64,000 bases of DNA from Chromera velia (lineage: Eukaryota; Sar; Chromeraceae): assembly GCA_018398765.1 (NCBI GenBank), contig JAHBMJ010000510.1, forward strand, positions 8,677 to 72,676, given 5' to 3'. Positions within the stretch are counted from its first letter, which is position 1, and every line of letters starts with the position of its first letter. Below are positions 14,001 through 25,620 of this stretch, in pieces. Both the position numbers and the translations under genes were made by a program. Below the pieces are notes generated by a model that was given only the letters and a program-made list of their open reading frames with translations, was not told the DNA's origin and did no database searches.

Positions 14001-17000
14001 GACGGCCCCGGAAGGCAAATTCGACAGCACGCAAAAGCGACTGCGAGTCTGCCTGCAGAGCAAGGACCAGTCCGAGAGGACACGGAAGCTCCCGCGTCTC
14101 CACCTCCTCTCCTTTTCCCACTTCCGCTACTCTCTGACCCTTCGCCTCACCCTCTTCGTCCTTTTGGAACTCCCCCACCTGCTCCCTTGAATTCTCGAGG
14201 ACTTTGCCTTCGGGAGACGGGAAAAGCGACTCGCGCTCTATGTTTGAGTCCGTCTCCTCTCTGAGAAGATCGACAGACGGCCTTGTGTCTGGTTGCGGGG
14301 GAGAGGCCTCTGCGTCAAAGTAATCTGAAGCAGAGCTCGTGTGTCCTCTCTCGCTGGGCACACTCTGGAAGAGAGAGTGGTGAGATTCAGGGGAAAGAAG
14401 GACGTTATCTGGCAACGAGTACTCTCTCTCGCCCTCACCTATGTTTCCCTCCCCCTGTCCTACTTCGCCCAACTGCGCCCCCCCATCAAGTGTCGCCCCC
14501 CCCTCCCATTCGCTGAGAAGCCTCTTCAAGCAGAACACTGCCTGCCTGGATTGGGAAGGGAAAAACCCACTGAAGACATGCAGATGGAGAGAGGGAGGAA
14601 CAGCGGGAGCAGAACAAGAAGAAGACGAAGAAGCAGAAGAAGAAGACGAGCATCCTCCTCGTAGCTCTGAAGGAGGAAAGAGTGTTGAGGCAACTGAGGG
14701 ACAAATCAAAAGAGACTCTGGAGACGGCGTCTCCTCCTCAGAAACCACAACCATGCACTCAGTCTCTCCCTCCAATTTTCTCAGTTTCTCTTTCCCCTCA
14801 GGTCCCCGAAGGAATTCACCGAAGCCTACTGGGACTTCTAGGTGAGAAACGATGTCCCTTTCTCTTACTGTGAACTCTCTGTAGAGAGAATAGACAAAAG
14901 AACACATCGACACGGAGCTTCCCATCACCCACCCCGCACTGTGCAGATTCTTCTCTTTCGGCAAAACGAGCATCACAGCCGCGCCCGAGGTCTCTTCCAG
15001 TTTCTGCAAACCACGCAAATCCTGTAACAACACGCGGGTCCGCGCAGTGCGAGAGAAGCGGACAGCCACACCGTTCGATACGAGGACCGTCAATCTAGAC
15101 ACGAAGGTCTTGACTGATTCGGCATCCCCGAAAATGTTCACGGTGGAATATCCAAGAGCCCCCTTTTCTGTCCAGCTCTCCGGCAAAGGTAGCTTTCGTG
15201 CCCCAGAAATGCATTGCTTCTGGGTCTCCATCACTACATGCGGGAGGCCCTCTCTTAGAGAGGAGACGGCTTGGTTCTGACGGTGCAGCGTGTGTCGCAG
15301 ACCATCAGGAATCTCAAGGGCATACGGCCTTTCCATAACACTGCCAAGCCATCCACCCAACGTCTCAATTGCATCAGAGTCCCCCTCTCCAACTCCGAAG
15401 AAAACAATGACAGCGGGGATCGGCTTCCGATCTGCGCGGTGAGCTAGTCCTTCCCACTTTCTGTCTACCAATCGAGCAGACACATATTCCATCACGGCAA
15501 TGGCAGACTGCCCTTCTTCCGTTCTTGCCCGACCCATTTCACCCAACTGGTCGAATAGAGAAGAAACGTCCAGAAAGCGAAAGGACTGCCCGACCTGCGG
15601 TTTGATTTTCAACGAAAACAATAGAGCGTATGCAAAGTTATGATTAAGTATCACCCTTTTTCTCCCTTTCCACACACCCTCTAACATCTCCTTTGCCTTC
15701 TCACAATCCTCCCCTGACCCCTTAAAAGTCACCTCCACCATTTCCGTCATTTCAGCCGCCCCCACCTTCTCTTTTTCAATCTGCTTACGGACCTCCTCCA
15801 CCTTCTCAAACGGGGGCAGGGAAATACGCAGACGGCCCCGGAAGGCAAATTCAACAGCACGCAAAAGCGACTGCGAGTCTGCCTGCAGAGCAAAGACCAG
15901 CTCGAGAGGACACGGAAGCTCTCGCGTCTCCACCCCCTCTCCCTCTGTCTCTTCCAAGTCACCTCCCCCAAACCCATCCCTCCGCTCTACCTCAAACGCC
16001 TGCTGAGACGATGGACCCCCCTCCGATGGGACCACAGAGTCCATGCCAACGTCTTCTTCCTCTCCTCCTTCTCTGCAACCCCACCCCCCCTCTCCCCCCT
16101 CCTTCAAGCTCCCCACCCCCTTGCTGACACAGAAGCCAGCAGACCCCTCATTAAACCTTTCGAGGACTTCAACTTTGCCTTCATGAGGCGGGAGGAGAGA
16201 AAACGAACAAGAACTGTCACAGTCAACTTCCCCGTTTGCATCCTCTCTGACAAAGTCGCCAGACGAGCTTGTGCCTGGATGTGGGAGGGACGTCTGCGAG
16301 TTGAAATGGTCTGAAAAGGAGTCAGACTGTGCTCTTCTGCCACTACGAGCATTCTGGAATAAAGAACGGTGAGAGGCGGAAGAAAGCAGGGCGCTACCTA
16401 CCATGGAGTGTTCTCTTTTGCTCTCTTCTCCCCTCTTGTCTGGCCCCTCTGCGTTCCCCCCCCTGCCATCATCCATCACCCCTTTCTCCCACTCTCCCAG
16501 AAGCCTTCTTAAACTGCCTACACACAGCATCGTCTGGGAAGGACGCCACCCCCCCAGAACGTGCAAATGGAGCGGGGGAGCGGTAGAGGAGGAAACGCTG
16601 CCCCCCTCTGCGTCTTCAGAAACTTGCGGATTCTCAAAAGGGGGGAAGAGTGTCGATGCAACTGAGGGGGAGCAAACGAGAGACTGTGGAGACAGCGTCG
16701 GCTTGTCAGAGATAACAACCATGCACGCGCTCTCTCTCTCTAGCTCCTTCAGCTTCTCTCTCCCTTCAGAACTTCTCAGAAACTCACCGAAGCCCTGACA
16801 GACTTCCAAATGAGGGACGGCCATTCCCTCTGGGACTGCATAATTTCTGTACAGAAGCTCAAGAAACGTCCGTACAGCCTTGGGAGGCCCCATTACCCAC
16901 CCCATGCCCGGCACGTTCTTTTCCGTCCGTGTGAACGCCACAGCCGCACCCGACGCGTTCTGAAGCGTCTCAGCACCGAGCGAGCCCTCTTTTGGCGATA

Positions 17001-19086
17001 ACAGGCGCATTTTCGTTTGGGAAGGGATTCGGAAGGCAACACTGCTGGAGACGAGGGCAGTCAGTCTAGACACAAAGATCTTGACCGATTCGGTTTCTCC
17101 GAATATGGAAACGCGAGAGTATGTGTGAGTCTCAGTCTGCGTCCAGCTGTCAGGTAAAGGTAACGTCGGACCTCCCGGAGGTTCTCTGCGGTTTACCTCT
17201 AGCACAACCCCTGAAAGGTTTTCCCTCAACAAGGAAACGGTTTCACCTTGGACGTGCAGCGTGAGTCCCAACCCCTCAGGAATCTGTACGAGATACGGTC
17301 TTTCCATCACACTGAAGAGCCATTTGACTGTTCGGTCGATTTCACCAGAGGCGCCCTCTCCCACTCCGAATACGAAAGCAGCAGGCGGCAACGGCCTGCG
17401 CTTCCCCTCGTGCCACAATCCTTCCCACTGTCTTTTGCCTCCCTCTCCACTGGAGAAATACTCCATCACACCGACCACAGCTCGCGCTTCTTCCCTTCTT
17501 TCCCCGTCTCTCTCTTCCAACTGCTTAAATAGGGAAGAAATATCCAAAAAGCGCAAAGACTTTCTTGTCTCTGCTCTGACTTTCAAGGAAAAAAGGACTG
17601 CATATGAAAACTCGATTCCAAGCGCCATCCTGCGTCTCCCCTTCCAGACCCCCTCCAATATCTCCCTGGCTTTCCTATAATCCTCCTCCAACCCCCTAAA
17701 CGCCACCTCTACCATTCCCCCCACCTCCTTTACTGAACCGTCCTTCTCGTTCATCTCTCTCTCTTTCTCTGCCTCCTTTCGGACCTCCTCCACCCTCTCA
17801 CTAGAGGGGAAAGAAATGCGCAGACGGCCCCGGAAGGCAACTTCAACAGCACGCAAAAGCGACTGCGAGTCTGCCCGCAGAGCAAAGACCAACCCGAGAG
17901 GACAGGGGAGTTCCCATGTCCTCATACTACTCCCTACTGACTCTCTTTCCCCATCTGCCACAAACCCCTCCTCTTGTACGCCCCCTCCCTCCGCCTCTGC
18001 CCCCTTTCTTTCCGCCTGCCCTCCATTTCCTGTGGAGCCCCCCATCTCAGGGCTCTCTCTCTGTTCAACTGTCTGAGTCTCTAGACCCCCTCTCCACAAT
18101 ACCCAGACCTTCCCTGTGATGCCTCTGTCTCGACACACAACCTCTAAACGCTCCACGACCCTCTGTGAGGCCGTGGGGGGTGCCAAGACCGCCATATGTC
18201 GGGCAGTCAGGGCATCGACAGGCAGCAAGACAACGCACACAACTCCCTCAATGCGAAGAAGAGAGGTGCGAATCCTGTTGCTGTCTTCAAGCAAAAGTTC
18301 GTGAAGAGAATGAGGAAGGTTCAGGAGGACAGAACCCTCAGCACCTTTCTTCAACTCCTCCCCAGCTCTTTTTACGTTATTTCTATTCGTTCCAAAAACC
18401 CAAAAGCCGAAACGTGAACCCGCCCCCTTTCTTTTTTCCCAAACAACTCGGGTGTCGTGCTTGTCTTCAAGAGCACCGAAAATGGCGCTCAAATTCTCCG
18501 CAGGCACGTCGTTGAAAAAAGAGACGATCTGCCAAGGAAGAGTACCGATGAACGAAAAATCCCACAATCTTCTAAGTAAACCCTCACACCTCTCCACCTC
18601 CTCCCTGCTCCCGACCAAATTCAAGGGGTGTTCCTTCCCCAAGTCTCTATAGTCAAACTTCGAACGGTTTTCTACTACTCGCGTGGGGCCTTCAATCTGC
18701 TTCAGCAGGAAGGCACCTCTTGCAAAAATCGCCAGAGGCAATGGGCACTCCAATGTCTTTGATACTCTTCCCCTCCCAGACCCCCCCCCTTGTCTTCTCT
18801 CCTCACGCGCATCGGTGGGGGGCAGGGCGGTTCTGCTTCCTCCCGAGAGAGGACGGGAAAGGGCGGGGCAGGGAGACGGCGTCGTTCCACAGGGAGAAGG
18901 TGCAGACTGGACCTCGTGTCGGCCACTGCCTGCCATGCACGAACCTGCACGCACTCACAGAGGGAAACGCTTATCGTCAATACCACATCGGAAGACAAAA
19001 GCATTCGAAGGCAGAAAAAGGGTGAGGAGCTGAAGCTTTCCCTAAATCTGGTTGAGAGAGGAAGTGAGACCGCGAATGTGCTCTCC

Positions 19087-19140
<54 letters not shown>

Positions 19141-20101
19141 TACACACAGACACATATGTATACACGCGCACGCACCTGTTTCCATCATTTGACGATCCCT
19201 CACGCTGCTCGCCTTCTGCTCCCATGCGCTCTCCATCAAATCAGGGACGGCATCCCTCTCTTCCCCCCCCCTTTCCACCCCGCTGCTGCTATTCCCTTCG
19301 TCGTCCAATCGTTCACCAGGTCCCCTCCCCCCCTTGTCATCTCCCAATGTGGACGACCGAAAGAACGGATCCCTAGAAGGGGTACTCGCACGGAGCAACG
19401 AAGAAAAGGACGAGTCCATCTGCGAAACCAAAAGACCAGACGAGGCTGCAGTTGCCGCAATTTGATCCTCTCTCTCTTTCTTCTCGTTGTCACATTCACG
19501 GACCGAACGTGAAACGATCGACATTGCTTCGGTCCCCCCACCCCCCCACACCCTCTCCAACTCAAGGCAATCCTCAAAGGCATCGTCTTCCACCATACCC
19601 TCGGGAGAGAGGAAAAGAGAAGCATCGGGACTCTGCTCTGCCTCCATCCCCTCTCTGAGGGCGTCTGCAGGCGGATCTGTGGCAGGCTGTGAGGGAGAGC
19701 TCTGAAGGCAGAACTCCGTCTCTTCTCGTTGGTCTTTCTGAGGGGGCGTCCCCCCTCTCCATACCACGCCAATCTTTTCCGTGATGCCTGTTTCACGAGA
19801 TCCCACCTCTAACCGTGGAGAGGAAGGAACGGGAGACGGAGTCGGTTCGGGGAGTTCGCTGGAACGGCAGGGCGGTGTTGCGTCTCTGTCTCCATCCGCT
19901 GCCGGCACATCTGCACGTACACAATGAGAAAATGGCAGGAAAGAATAGTGCGCATACATGAAGCAGCTCAGTTTTTGAGGATATGTACAGGAACAGATAG
20001 AAAGCGACAAGTCATACAAGTGTCGACAAACCTGGACTCCGTGCTGTCTGATCTTTCGCCGCCTGTCCCCAGACCGTCTCCAGGGCGTCTTCAAAGAGCA
20101 T
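5072..20101 (-). CDS. Giant KH-like repeat protein with C-terminal RING finger
   Basis: Probably a very large RNA-binding ubiquitin-ligase-type protein of about 4,725 aa. Exons I could join in frame: 20101-20032, 19910-19176, 18944-6546, 6446-5930, 5528-about 5072. Introns are GT-AG, 121, 231, 99 and 401 bp. Exon 3 alone is 12.4 kb. It carries five tandem modules, each opening with ELPCPL and RGRLRIS. Within a module several blocks end in the KH-like pattern hydrophobic strand, G, helix (MVEVTLRGSGEDCEKAKEML; RLEEVSGAAV with WVMGPPEAVR). The RING is split over exons 4 and 5: CVVC, 27 residues, CRHPVCVDC, then CPLC (C3HC4). KH plus RING recalls MEX3-type proteins, but the KH folds here are degenerate and lack a clear GxxG. 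Weak points are the exon 3 donor (C before GTGTCT) and the 3' end, where GTGGTG may splice to another exon. Confidence 0.7.
8900..10320 (-). repeat. Module 5 of the giant KH-like protein
   Basis: Last module. Conserved blocks run to GLQKLQEEW near 8,907. It is followed by a unique C-terminal part that contains one more KH-like stretch (PVEQIAGATAEF, LRFWAGGVKLSGAPHAAAAA) and basic/Pro-rich regions before the RING exons. Confidence 0.8.
10321..12363 (-). repeat. Module 4 of the giant KH-like protein
   Basis: Fourth and longest module, 681 codons. It includes SLGKLEEASGASMAV with WVMGSPEAVR, the LHVCGGYV block, and a long acidic/Ser-rich linker before module 5. Confidence 0.85.
12364..14091 (-). 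repeat. Module 3 of the giant KH-like protein
   Basis: Third and shortest module, 576 codons. It carries GIDRVEKLSGAALVIP with LAMGSPDAVR, then EGKEKLRKLEGETQCMVVVS and a 12-Ser run encoded by a GGA/GGAGGA repeat near 12,737. Confidence 0.85.
14092..15921 (-). repeat. Module 2 of the giant KH-like protein
   Basis: Second tandem module, 610 codons, with the same block order. The LQKLEETSGAAVMLV block with GWVMGSS is well preserved. A Ser run follows the SVASTLFPPSE motif. The linker is acidic. Confidence 0.85.
15922..17913 (-). repeat. Module 1 of the giant KH-like protein
   Basis: First of five tandem coding modules (664 codons), counted from the ELPCPL motif to the next copy. It holds, in order, the RGRLRIS block, a VGVGEGASGEIDRTVKW block, a FGETESVKIFVSRLTALV block, the LGAETLQNASGAAV KH-like block and the LHLHVLGG block, then a Ser/Glu-rich linker. 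It is the most diverged copy (WELPCPLG, RADSQS). Confidence 0.85.
19088..19150. repeat. CT/CA microsatellite inside intron 2 of the giant gene
   Basis: (CT)n then (CA)n lie within the 231-bp intron 18,945-19,175. They read as coding in one frame (CVCVCV), but the splice sites remove them. Confidence 0.8.
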
Positions 20102-20198
20102 GATGTCCAAATATCGGATAATGGAGCAGAGAAATGAGAGCACCACTCACAATGAATCGCGTCTCTGAGGGACCGCACAAAAATTGATTGCCACTGCC
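20102..20198. promoter_or_regulatory. Shared divergent promoter / 5' UTR region
   Basis: Only 97 bp separate the ATG of the giant minus-strand gene (20,101) from the ATG of the plus-strand U-box-like gene (20,199). Both starts are supported by an in-frame first exon that splices cleanly. No TATA-like box is obvious. That the pair shares regulation is an inference from spacing. Confidence 0.55.
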
Positions 20199-23100
20199 AT
20201 GCCCCTGGGCGTCTCAGTTGAAGACGCCTTGCAAACGCGGCCAGAGCTTTGCCTGCTCTTTCGGGGTGATACGGCCGGTCAGACTTTCGAAGTGCGGTGA
20301 AGACTTCGTGCTTCAGTCAGTGACAAGTCGGAAGAACAGTCAGACACTCATTGAGAGAGAGAGGAGAGAGAGAGAAGGGTCCGGGCCGTGGCGCGTATAT
20401 CGGTGTATGGGCGCGCGCAAAGCGCGCGCGAACTGCATGCATGAGTGCATACGCGATAATGCATATACGCGACGCGTGCGTCAATTTGCGGCATGCATGC
20501 ATGCAGGTCAGGCATCTGCATATGCTGCCTTGCGAATGTCGGGCAGTGAGTAACAGTGACTCAGCTATATAGTGAGGGTATAACAGCAGCTGGTGCGTAT
20601 GAGAAAGTCGCAAGATTGCGTAAAAATCTGAAGAAGAACATATGTCGGTGACAACAATCGTTTTCTCCCGGAAAGAGTTCCAAAACGGGCTTTCTTACTC
20701 CTGAATTCATTGCCGTACAGTCAGACTGCTATTGCCAGTGAACGAATCTTTGAAACCTTCAGACGAGAGATGTGGGAAGGTCTGAAAGCTGTGGCAATGG
20801 CCGGCCTGCGGGCCTACCTGGCGTCTTCTTTTGAGGAGACTGTCATGAAGAGCGCACCGGAACTGCCGGTAGAACATCGCAATCGCATAAAGGTCAGTCA
20901 AATGAGATGTTTCTTTTGTAGCAAATATCCGGTCAAAAGGGGGCAAGGCACTCGCCCTCCACTTACTTTCCACAAGTACATGAAGCTGGCCTGGAAGGGC
21001 AGATAAGCGCAGCGTCTTCATGCCTACTTGACCGGTGGACCGAAACGAATACCCCTTTTCTATCCGCATGTTCCTCTTTCACCTGTTCATCGATTCCCTG
21101 CCGCTCAATGCCAATGCGTTTGTAGGCGGATTCCAATACTGTCAGGTTTTTCCGCATGCTTCGATTTAATCCCATATCCTCGGCACTTCTGCCTGTCTGT
21201 GCACAGCCCGCGTTTGAGTCTGTGTTTGACGACTTCATGAAGGGGAGAACCAACTCCGCAGCCAGGCGCCTCCGGAGTCTCCTCTTCCTTATCCGGCCCC
21301 ACGTGCAGGTACGTCCGTGCGTGCGTCACTTTCCCTCATAGACTGTCAAGAAGACAGCGATATGCATTTGTCTGCCTCCTAGTTCTGCTGACTTCCTCAC
21401 AGGCCCATGCAAGATGACGTCGAGAGAGTTGTATTCAGGCAGAATTTCAATAATGTCGTAAGCAGAGTATACAGATTCGATTCCGCGCAACGGTCGAATG
21501 GATAGTCTTTGGAATGAGAAACCGTGGCAAAAAAAGAAGAGCGCTTAAAAGCTGAATGAACCGTACGCACTGTTGATGAGAATATGCGCAGGACGAGGGG
21601 CAAAAGAGCCTCCTGAATGAGCTCTTGGACGTCCTCAGGCAGGCAGCGGGGAGACAGGGAAGAGACCTCGACCAGGACTGCTTCGACGCTGTACCCTACT
21701 CAGAGAGTCAGTTGGTCGCCTTGAGTAGGGAGAGGGAAAAACAAGAGGGGGGGGGGGTATCCGTCGCACGGGCTGTGGCAGTTTCATCTGCAAGGGCCTT
21801 GCAGTGAATTAATGCGAACGAGTCATGATGCAGGAGCCCTGTTAATTTATCTGAATCATAAGACCCAAATGGGGAAGGGGCTTTCCTGTACGCTTGTTCA
21901 ATCAGTGAGTTATTTGATTCACTTCTTTGTTTTTTTGTCATATTTGCTCACACACTCTGCCGTTCTGCCCTCTGCGTGTGTATGCAGACATTCATCTTCC
22001 AGAAGTGGACGGAGAGTTGCGAGAGAGGTTCGGAATCGTTCATGACACGCCTTTTCTGTTGCCCGGTCAGTCAGACAGTCTATCTGTCCGTCGAGCGCCT
22101 GAATCCTCTTGGTGCATGGATGGAGCGAAGAGGCATCGCTTTCGCATTGTTGTAGCCTGTCTGATTTGATGAGGTGAGAAGAGGTTCGGATCTTTTGAGA
22201 ATTAGCACCCACGGACAAGAAAAGCGGAAGAAGAGAAACAAAAGGCTGGCTTGGCGTGTTGTTGGTAAAGAGGGCACGAGAGAGGGTCTGCAGACAGAAT
22301 CAGAAGGGCATCGTCTAGCTCAGTGACGACTCAGTGCAGCTGTCTGACTTATATTCTGCAACAAATTGATGCTACTTTTTGAGTCTGCACTGGAAACTTT
22401 ATAATATCCTTTCCCGCAGCATCACTTTTCTCTCTGCCCGCATCCCTGCCCCCCCCCGTGCAGAGGACAGGCGACGGGCCCTCCTCCAAGCGCTGCAGGA
22501 TGCGGTGAAGGAAGGAGAGCCTCCGGAGTGCCCCATCACCAGAGAGACGTTGTTCGAGGGGGAAACTTGGAAAATCACCCCGGATGTCGTCGGAATCTTC
22601 GAGGAGGAACCTCAGCACCCCGGCAGATTTCATGCCTTCTTTTACAACGGACACGCACTCAGAGAATGGTTCAGCTCCTCAGGATGCCGAAATCCTCTGG
22701 TCAGTTTCGCCTGCGGGCGTAGAAGAAAATATTGACAGGAAGCGATAGCCAGGTCTATTGATTCTTGAATTTTGGTTCGCTACGCGCTTACGTTCTCTTC
22801 AATCTTGGGTGTCTCTCCCTGCACATGTGTGTGTACTCACTCGTCTATGTTTGAATCCATCGGTCTTTCTTCCGAAATTTTTGTTTTTGGTGTCCCCTCT
22901 GCTTTCTTCTCCTTCAGTCAGGCACTTCCCTCTTCTTCTACTGTCTGTGCAGACAAGAGAGACCATCGACGAAGCGAATTGGTGTCAACTCTCCCGCCCA
23001 GAGTCAGTCTGTCTGTCGGTCTGTCCGTCTGTCAGATGACATGCCTTCAGGAACTGGTTTGGTTGGCTCCATCAGTTGAAGGTCATGTTACTCTACTTGA

Positions 23101-24045
23101 TTGGGATAGCACACAAGCCTGATTTGATGCACCCTAGGAGCACCCACAAGACAGGAAGGAGGAGTGGACAAAGAGACGGAGGAATGAATGAATGAATGAA
23201 TGAATGAATGAATGAATGAATGGATGAATGAATGAGTGCGTGAACAAACGAATGAATGAATGAATGAAAGGAGGAAGGAAGGAGGGAAAGAAGGGTGGGA
23301 AAGGAGGGAGGAGGTAAAGGATGAAAAAAGAAACAAATCCCAGTCCTTACTTCGATTTCCTCCCCCCCCTTTTGTCCCTCTCACCTCCACAGAGAAGGAG
23401 CCAAAGACAAGGACGGGATTCTGAAGACCAAAGATCTGGAGGACCAAGAGAGCAGACCGCTCATGGATGACGACGATGATGACGATGGAGATGATGAGGA
23501 GGACGACGATAGCATCAGCCTGGGAGTGAGGATGCCTCCCCGTCTCCCCAGCGACCTCGGGGGAAGTCTGCAGAACAGCGAGGCCTTCGACTCCGGGCCC
23601 CTCAGTGCTGCAGGCGGGGGCGGGAGGATGAGGGTGCAGGAGCAGGGGGGCAACAAACCCAAGTGAGTCGGGGACTGGAAGAGTGGGTCTATGTGCAAAT
23701 CGTCGTCAGAGCTTGGTGAAAATCATCTGTTGCATTCACACGTAATTCTTCAATGCATGGTAAAATTTTTAACGTCTTCCTTCGACACATTGACACGTTA
23801 AGAGCTTCTTTGCACCGGTATCAGAATTCATCACGTCGTGCATAGCTGCATGCATGCATGTGGCCATCCATCTGTCCAGTCAGTAATTCATTTGTGCGTT
23901 CATGGACGAGATCATGAATTGCTGTCTATGTGCGATAGTCCGACTGTCTACTGATTGTTCATTGTGATTGCTCTACTGCTGCAGATATGCCATGAAGAGG
24001 AAGGGCGATGAACGTTCATCCGTTGGGGCAACGTCTTCTTCTTAG
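20199..24045 (+). CDS. U-box-like domain protein, nine exons
   Basis: A 393-aa protein, likely an E3 ubiquitin ligase. Exons: 20199-20296, 20721-20892, 21207-21308, 21592-21706, 21988-22065, 22464-22699, 22953-23002, 23393-23662, 23985-24045. All introns are GT-AG and all phases agree; the sum is 1,182 nt ending in TAG. Residues 1-188 are helical with no known family. From about residue 211 the chain reads CPITRETLFEG, then FFYNGHALREWF and, across the next intron, NPLTRETIDEANW. This is the U-box layout: a strand starting with CPIT, a Y..HAL..W helix and a final NP(L)TR turn. A very acidic DDDD tail follows, then a basic Ser-rich end. The start is the only ATG giving the phase needed for exon 2. 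A RING-like or SP-RING-like variant is possible because few zinc-binding cysteines are present. Confidence 0.8.
20409..20505. other. GC palindrome and TGCATGCA cluster in intron 1 of the U-box-like gene
   Basis: GCGCGCGC AAA GCGCGCGC (about 20,411-20,429) can form a tight hairpin. TGCATGCA lies at 20,434, and TGCATGCATGCA at 20,494. The intron (20,297-20,720) also has a GAGA tract. Its closeness to two starts makes a regulatory role possible. Confidence 0.4.
23183..23272. repeat. ATGA/AATG tetranucleotide repeat
   Basis: About ten ATGA units, then an imperfect continuation and GGAAGGA purine DNA, inside the intron between exons 7 and 8 of the U-box-like gene. Confidence 0.9.
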
Positions 24046-25150
24046 ATGCGCGAGGTTTTTTTCGCAAGTGGGGCTTGCTCAGTACAAGTGGTTTTGGGGA
24101 TAATGTAAAAGCTGAAACGAAAAGTAATATTTAAAGTATGCATTGCCTGTGACATCAGCCTTTTCACGTTTGCAAGGATCGAATTTTCTTCTCCCCCGGC
24201 CCTTCCGGCTCGCCCCAACCAAAAAAGATCCGACTAGTGATTCTTCTAGTGATCCGAGTAATGATCATTGTTCTGAAAAGGCCGTGGTGAACTGTTTTGT
24301 ACCACTTTTTCTTGACTTCGTCCTGCGTCTTCCGGTCTACAGTCAAGTTTTTTGGCTCACTTGATCTCCTCTTACTTCCCATCTTTGTTCGATCCCCCTT
24401 TTTTTCCTGACCTTTTTATATTTCATTTCATAGCATTTTTCGAATTTGTTAACACAAATTTTACGATTCAACTGTGTAATATACAACACTGCATGGCTTT
24501 TATCATATTTATTTGAGTTTATTTGCTGGCACTGCCATACTGCCGTAGTAGACTCGGACTGTTACTGGTACAAAAACACGAACACATGTCAATCATATAA
24601 AATTTTATGTTTACCAACCTACTTTAAGGCTACTTACTACTTTGTGCTTTAATAAGACCGACTCTAATAAGACGGAGACTTGGATTCTATACTATAGTTT
24701 AGTACACCTATAGCTTCAATGACTGGCTGCTTCATATATTAGTATTAATGACAGCGTTTACAAAGCTAGTTACAAAGTTGTTAAGTCTCACTAGCTATTA
24801 CCACTATAGTACTATGAAGTGTTACCATTTTAATATATCTTTTAACGTTTCAAGTTTAGTTGTTTTTTAATTATATGCTGTTGGCCGCTCGGTGATGTTA
24901 TTGAAAAGTAAAACACACTTCTTCAGTCTAATGGTTAGTATAATTTTAAGCAAGACTTGAAGCTAGACTTGAACGCACTTCATGTTTTATAAATTTATTG
25001 TCCAAAAGAACCATTCTAACGCAGCATTATCCCTAGCATTATCCAACATTATAGCATACCCGAACTTAATAACACTGGCTTAAACTGTCACTTGAACAAG
25101 ACATGGTGAATTATTTCTCTTTTAGCCCTGATGCATTCGCTTTGAGAAAA
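24046..25150. other. AT-rich intergenic island, no gene seen
   Basis: Composition drops sharply to AT-rich after about 24,380, with many TATA, TTTAAT and AACTTGAA-like words. No frame over 75 codons has protein-like composition. It resembles the other AT-rich islands around the mobile elements, so it may be old transposon-derived DNA. Confidence 0.5.
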
Positions 25151-25159
25151 TCGCTTGCA

Positions 25160-25415
25160 ACATGAAGAAAACTCTACGGAACAGAATAGAGAAAAGAGAG
25201 AAGAAAAGAGAGAGAGGCCAGGGAAGTGGGAAAGGCAGAGAAAGAGGAAGGGTGAAGGAGAGGGAGAAGAAGGGAGAAAAAGGGAGAGGAGGGAGAACCA
25301 GGGAGAGGAAGGGAGAGGAAGAGAGAGGGACTAGGAGACGGATGGAGAGGAAAGAAGAGAGAGGGAGAGGGAGCGGGGAAGGAAGGGGGGGAAGGAGGGA
25401 GAGACAGAGGAAAAT

Positions 25416-25484
<69 letters not shown>

Positions 25485-25620
25485 GAGAGGGAGAGAGAGA
25501 GAGAGAGAGGCAGAGAAAGGGGGAGAGAGAGAGGGAGAGAAAGAGGGAGAGAAAGAGGCAGAGAAAGGGGGAGGGAGAGAGGGAGGGAGGGAGAGAGAGA
25601 GAGAGAGAGAGAGAGACGAA
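25160..25620. repeat. Purine (GA/GGGA) tract with embedded CA repeat
   Basis: About 460 bp is almost purely A and G on the plus strand, interrupted by (CA)n at 25,416-25,446. It translates into Glu/Arg or Ser/Leu/Pro repeats on both strands and is not a gene. Confidence 0.85.

Noticed and set aside
19042-19175. CVCVCV-type extension of exon 2 of the giant gene
   Set aside because: A (CA)n/(CT)n intron. Splicing at 19,175 and 18,945 keeps the frame and removes it.
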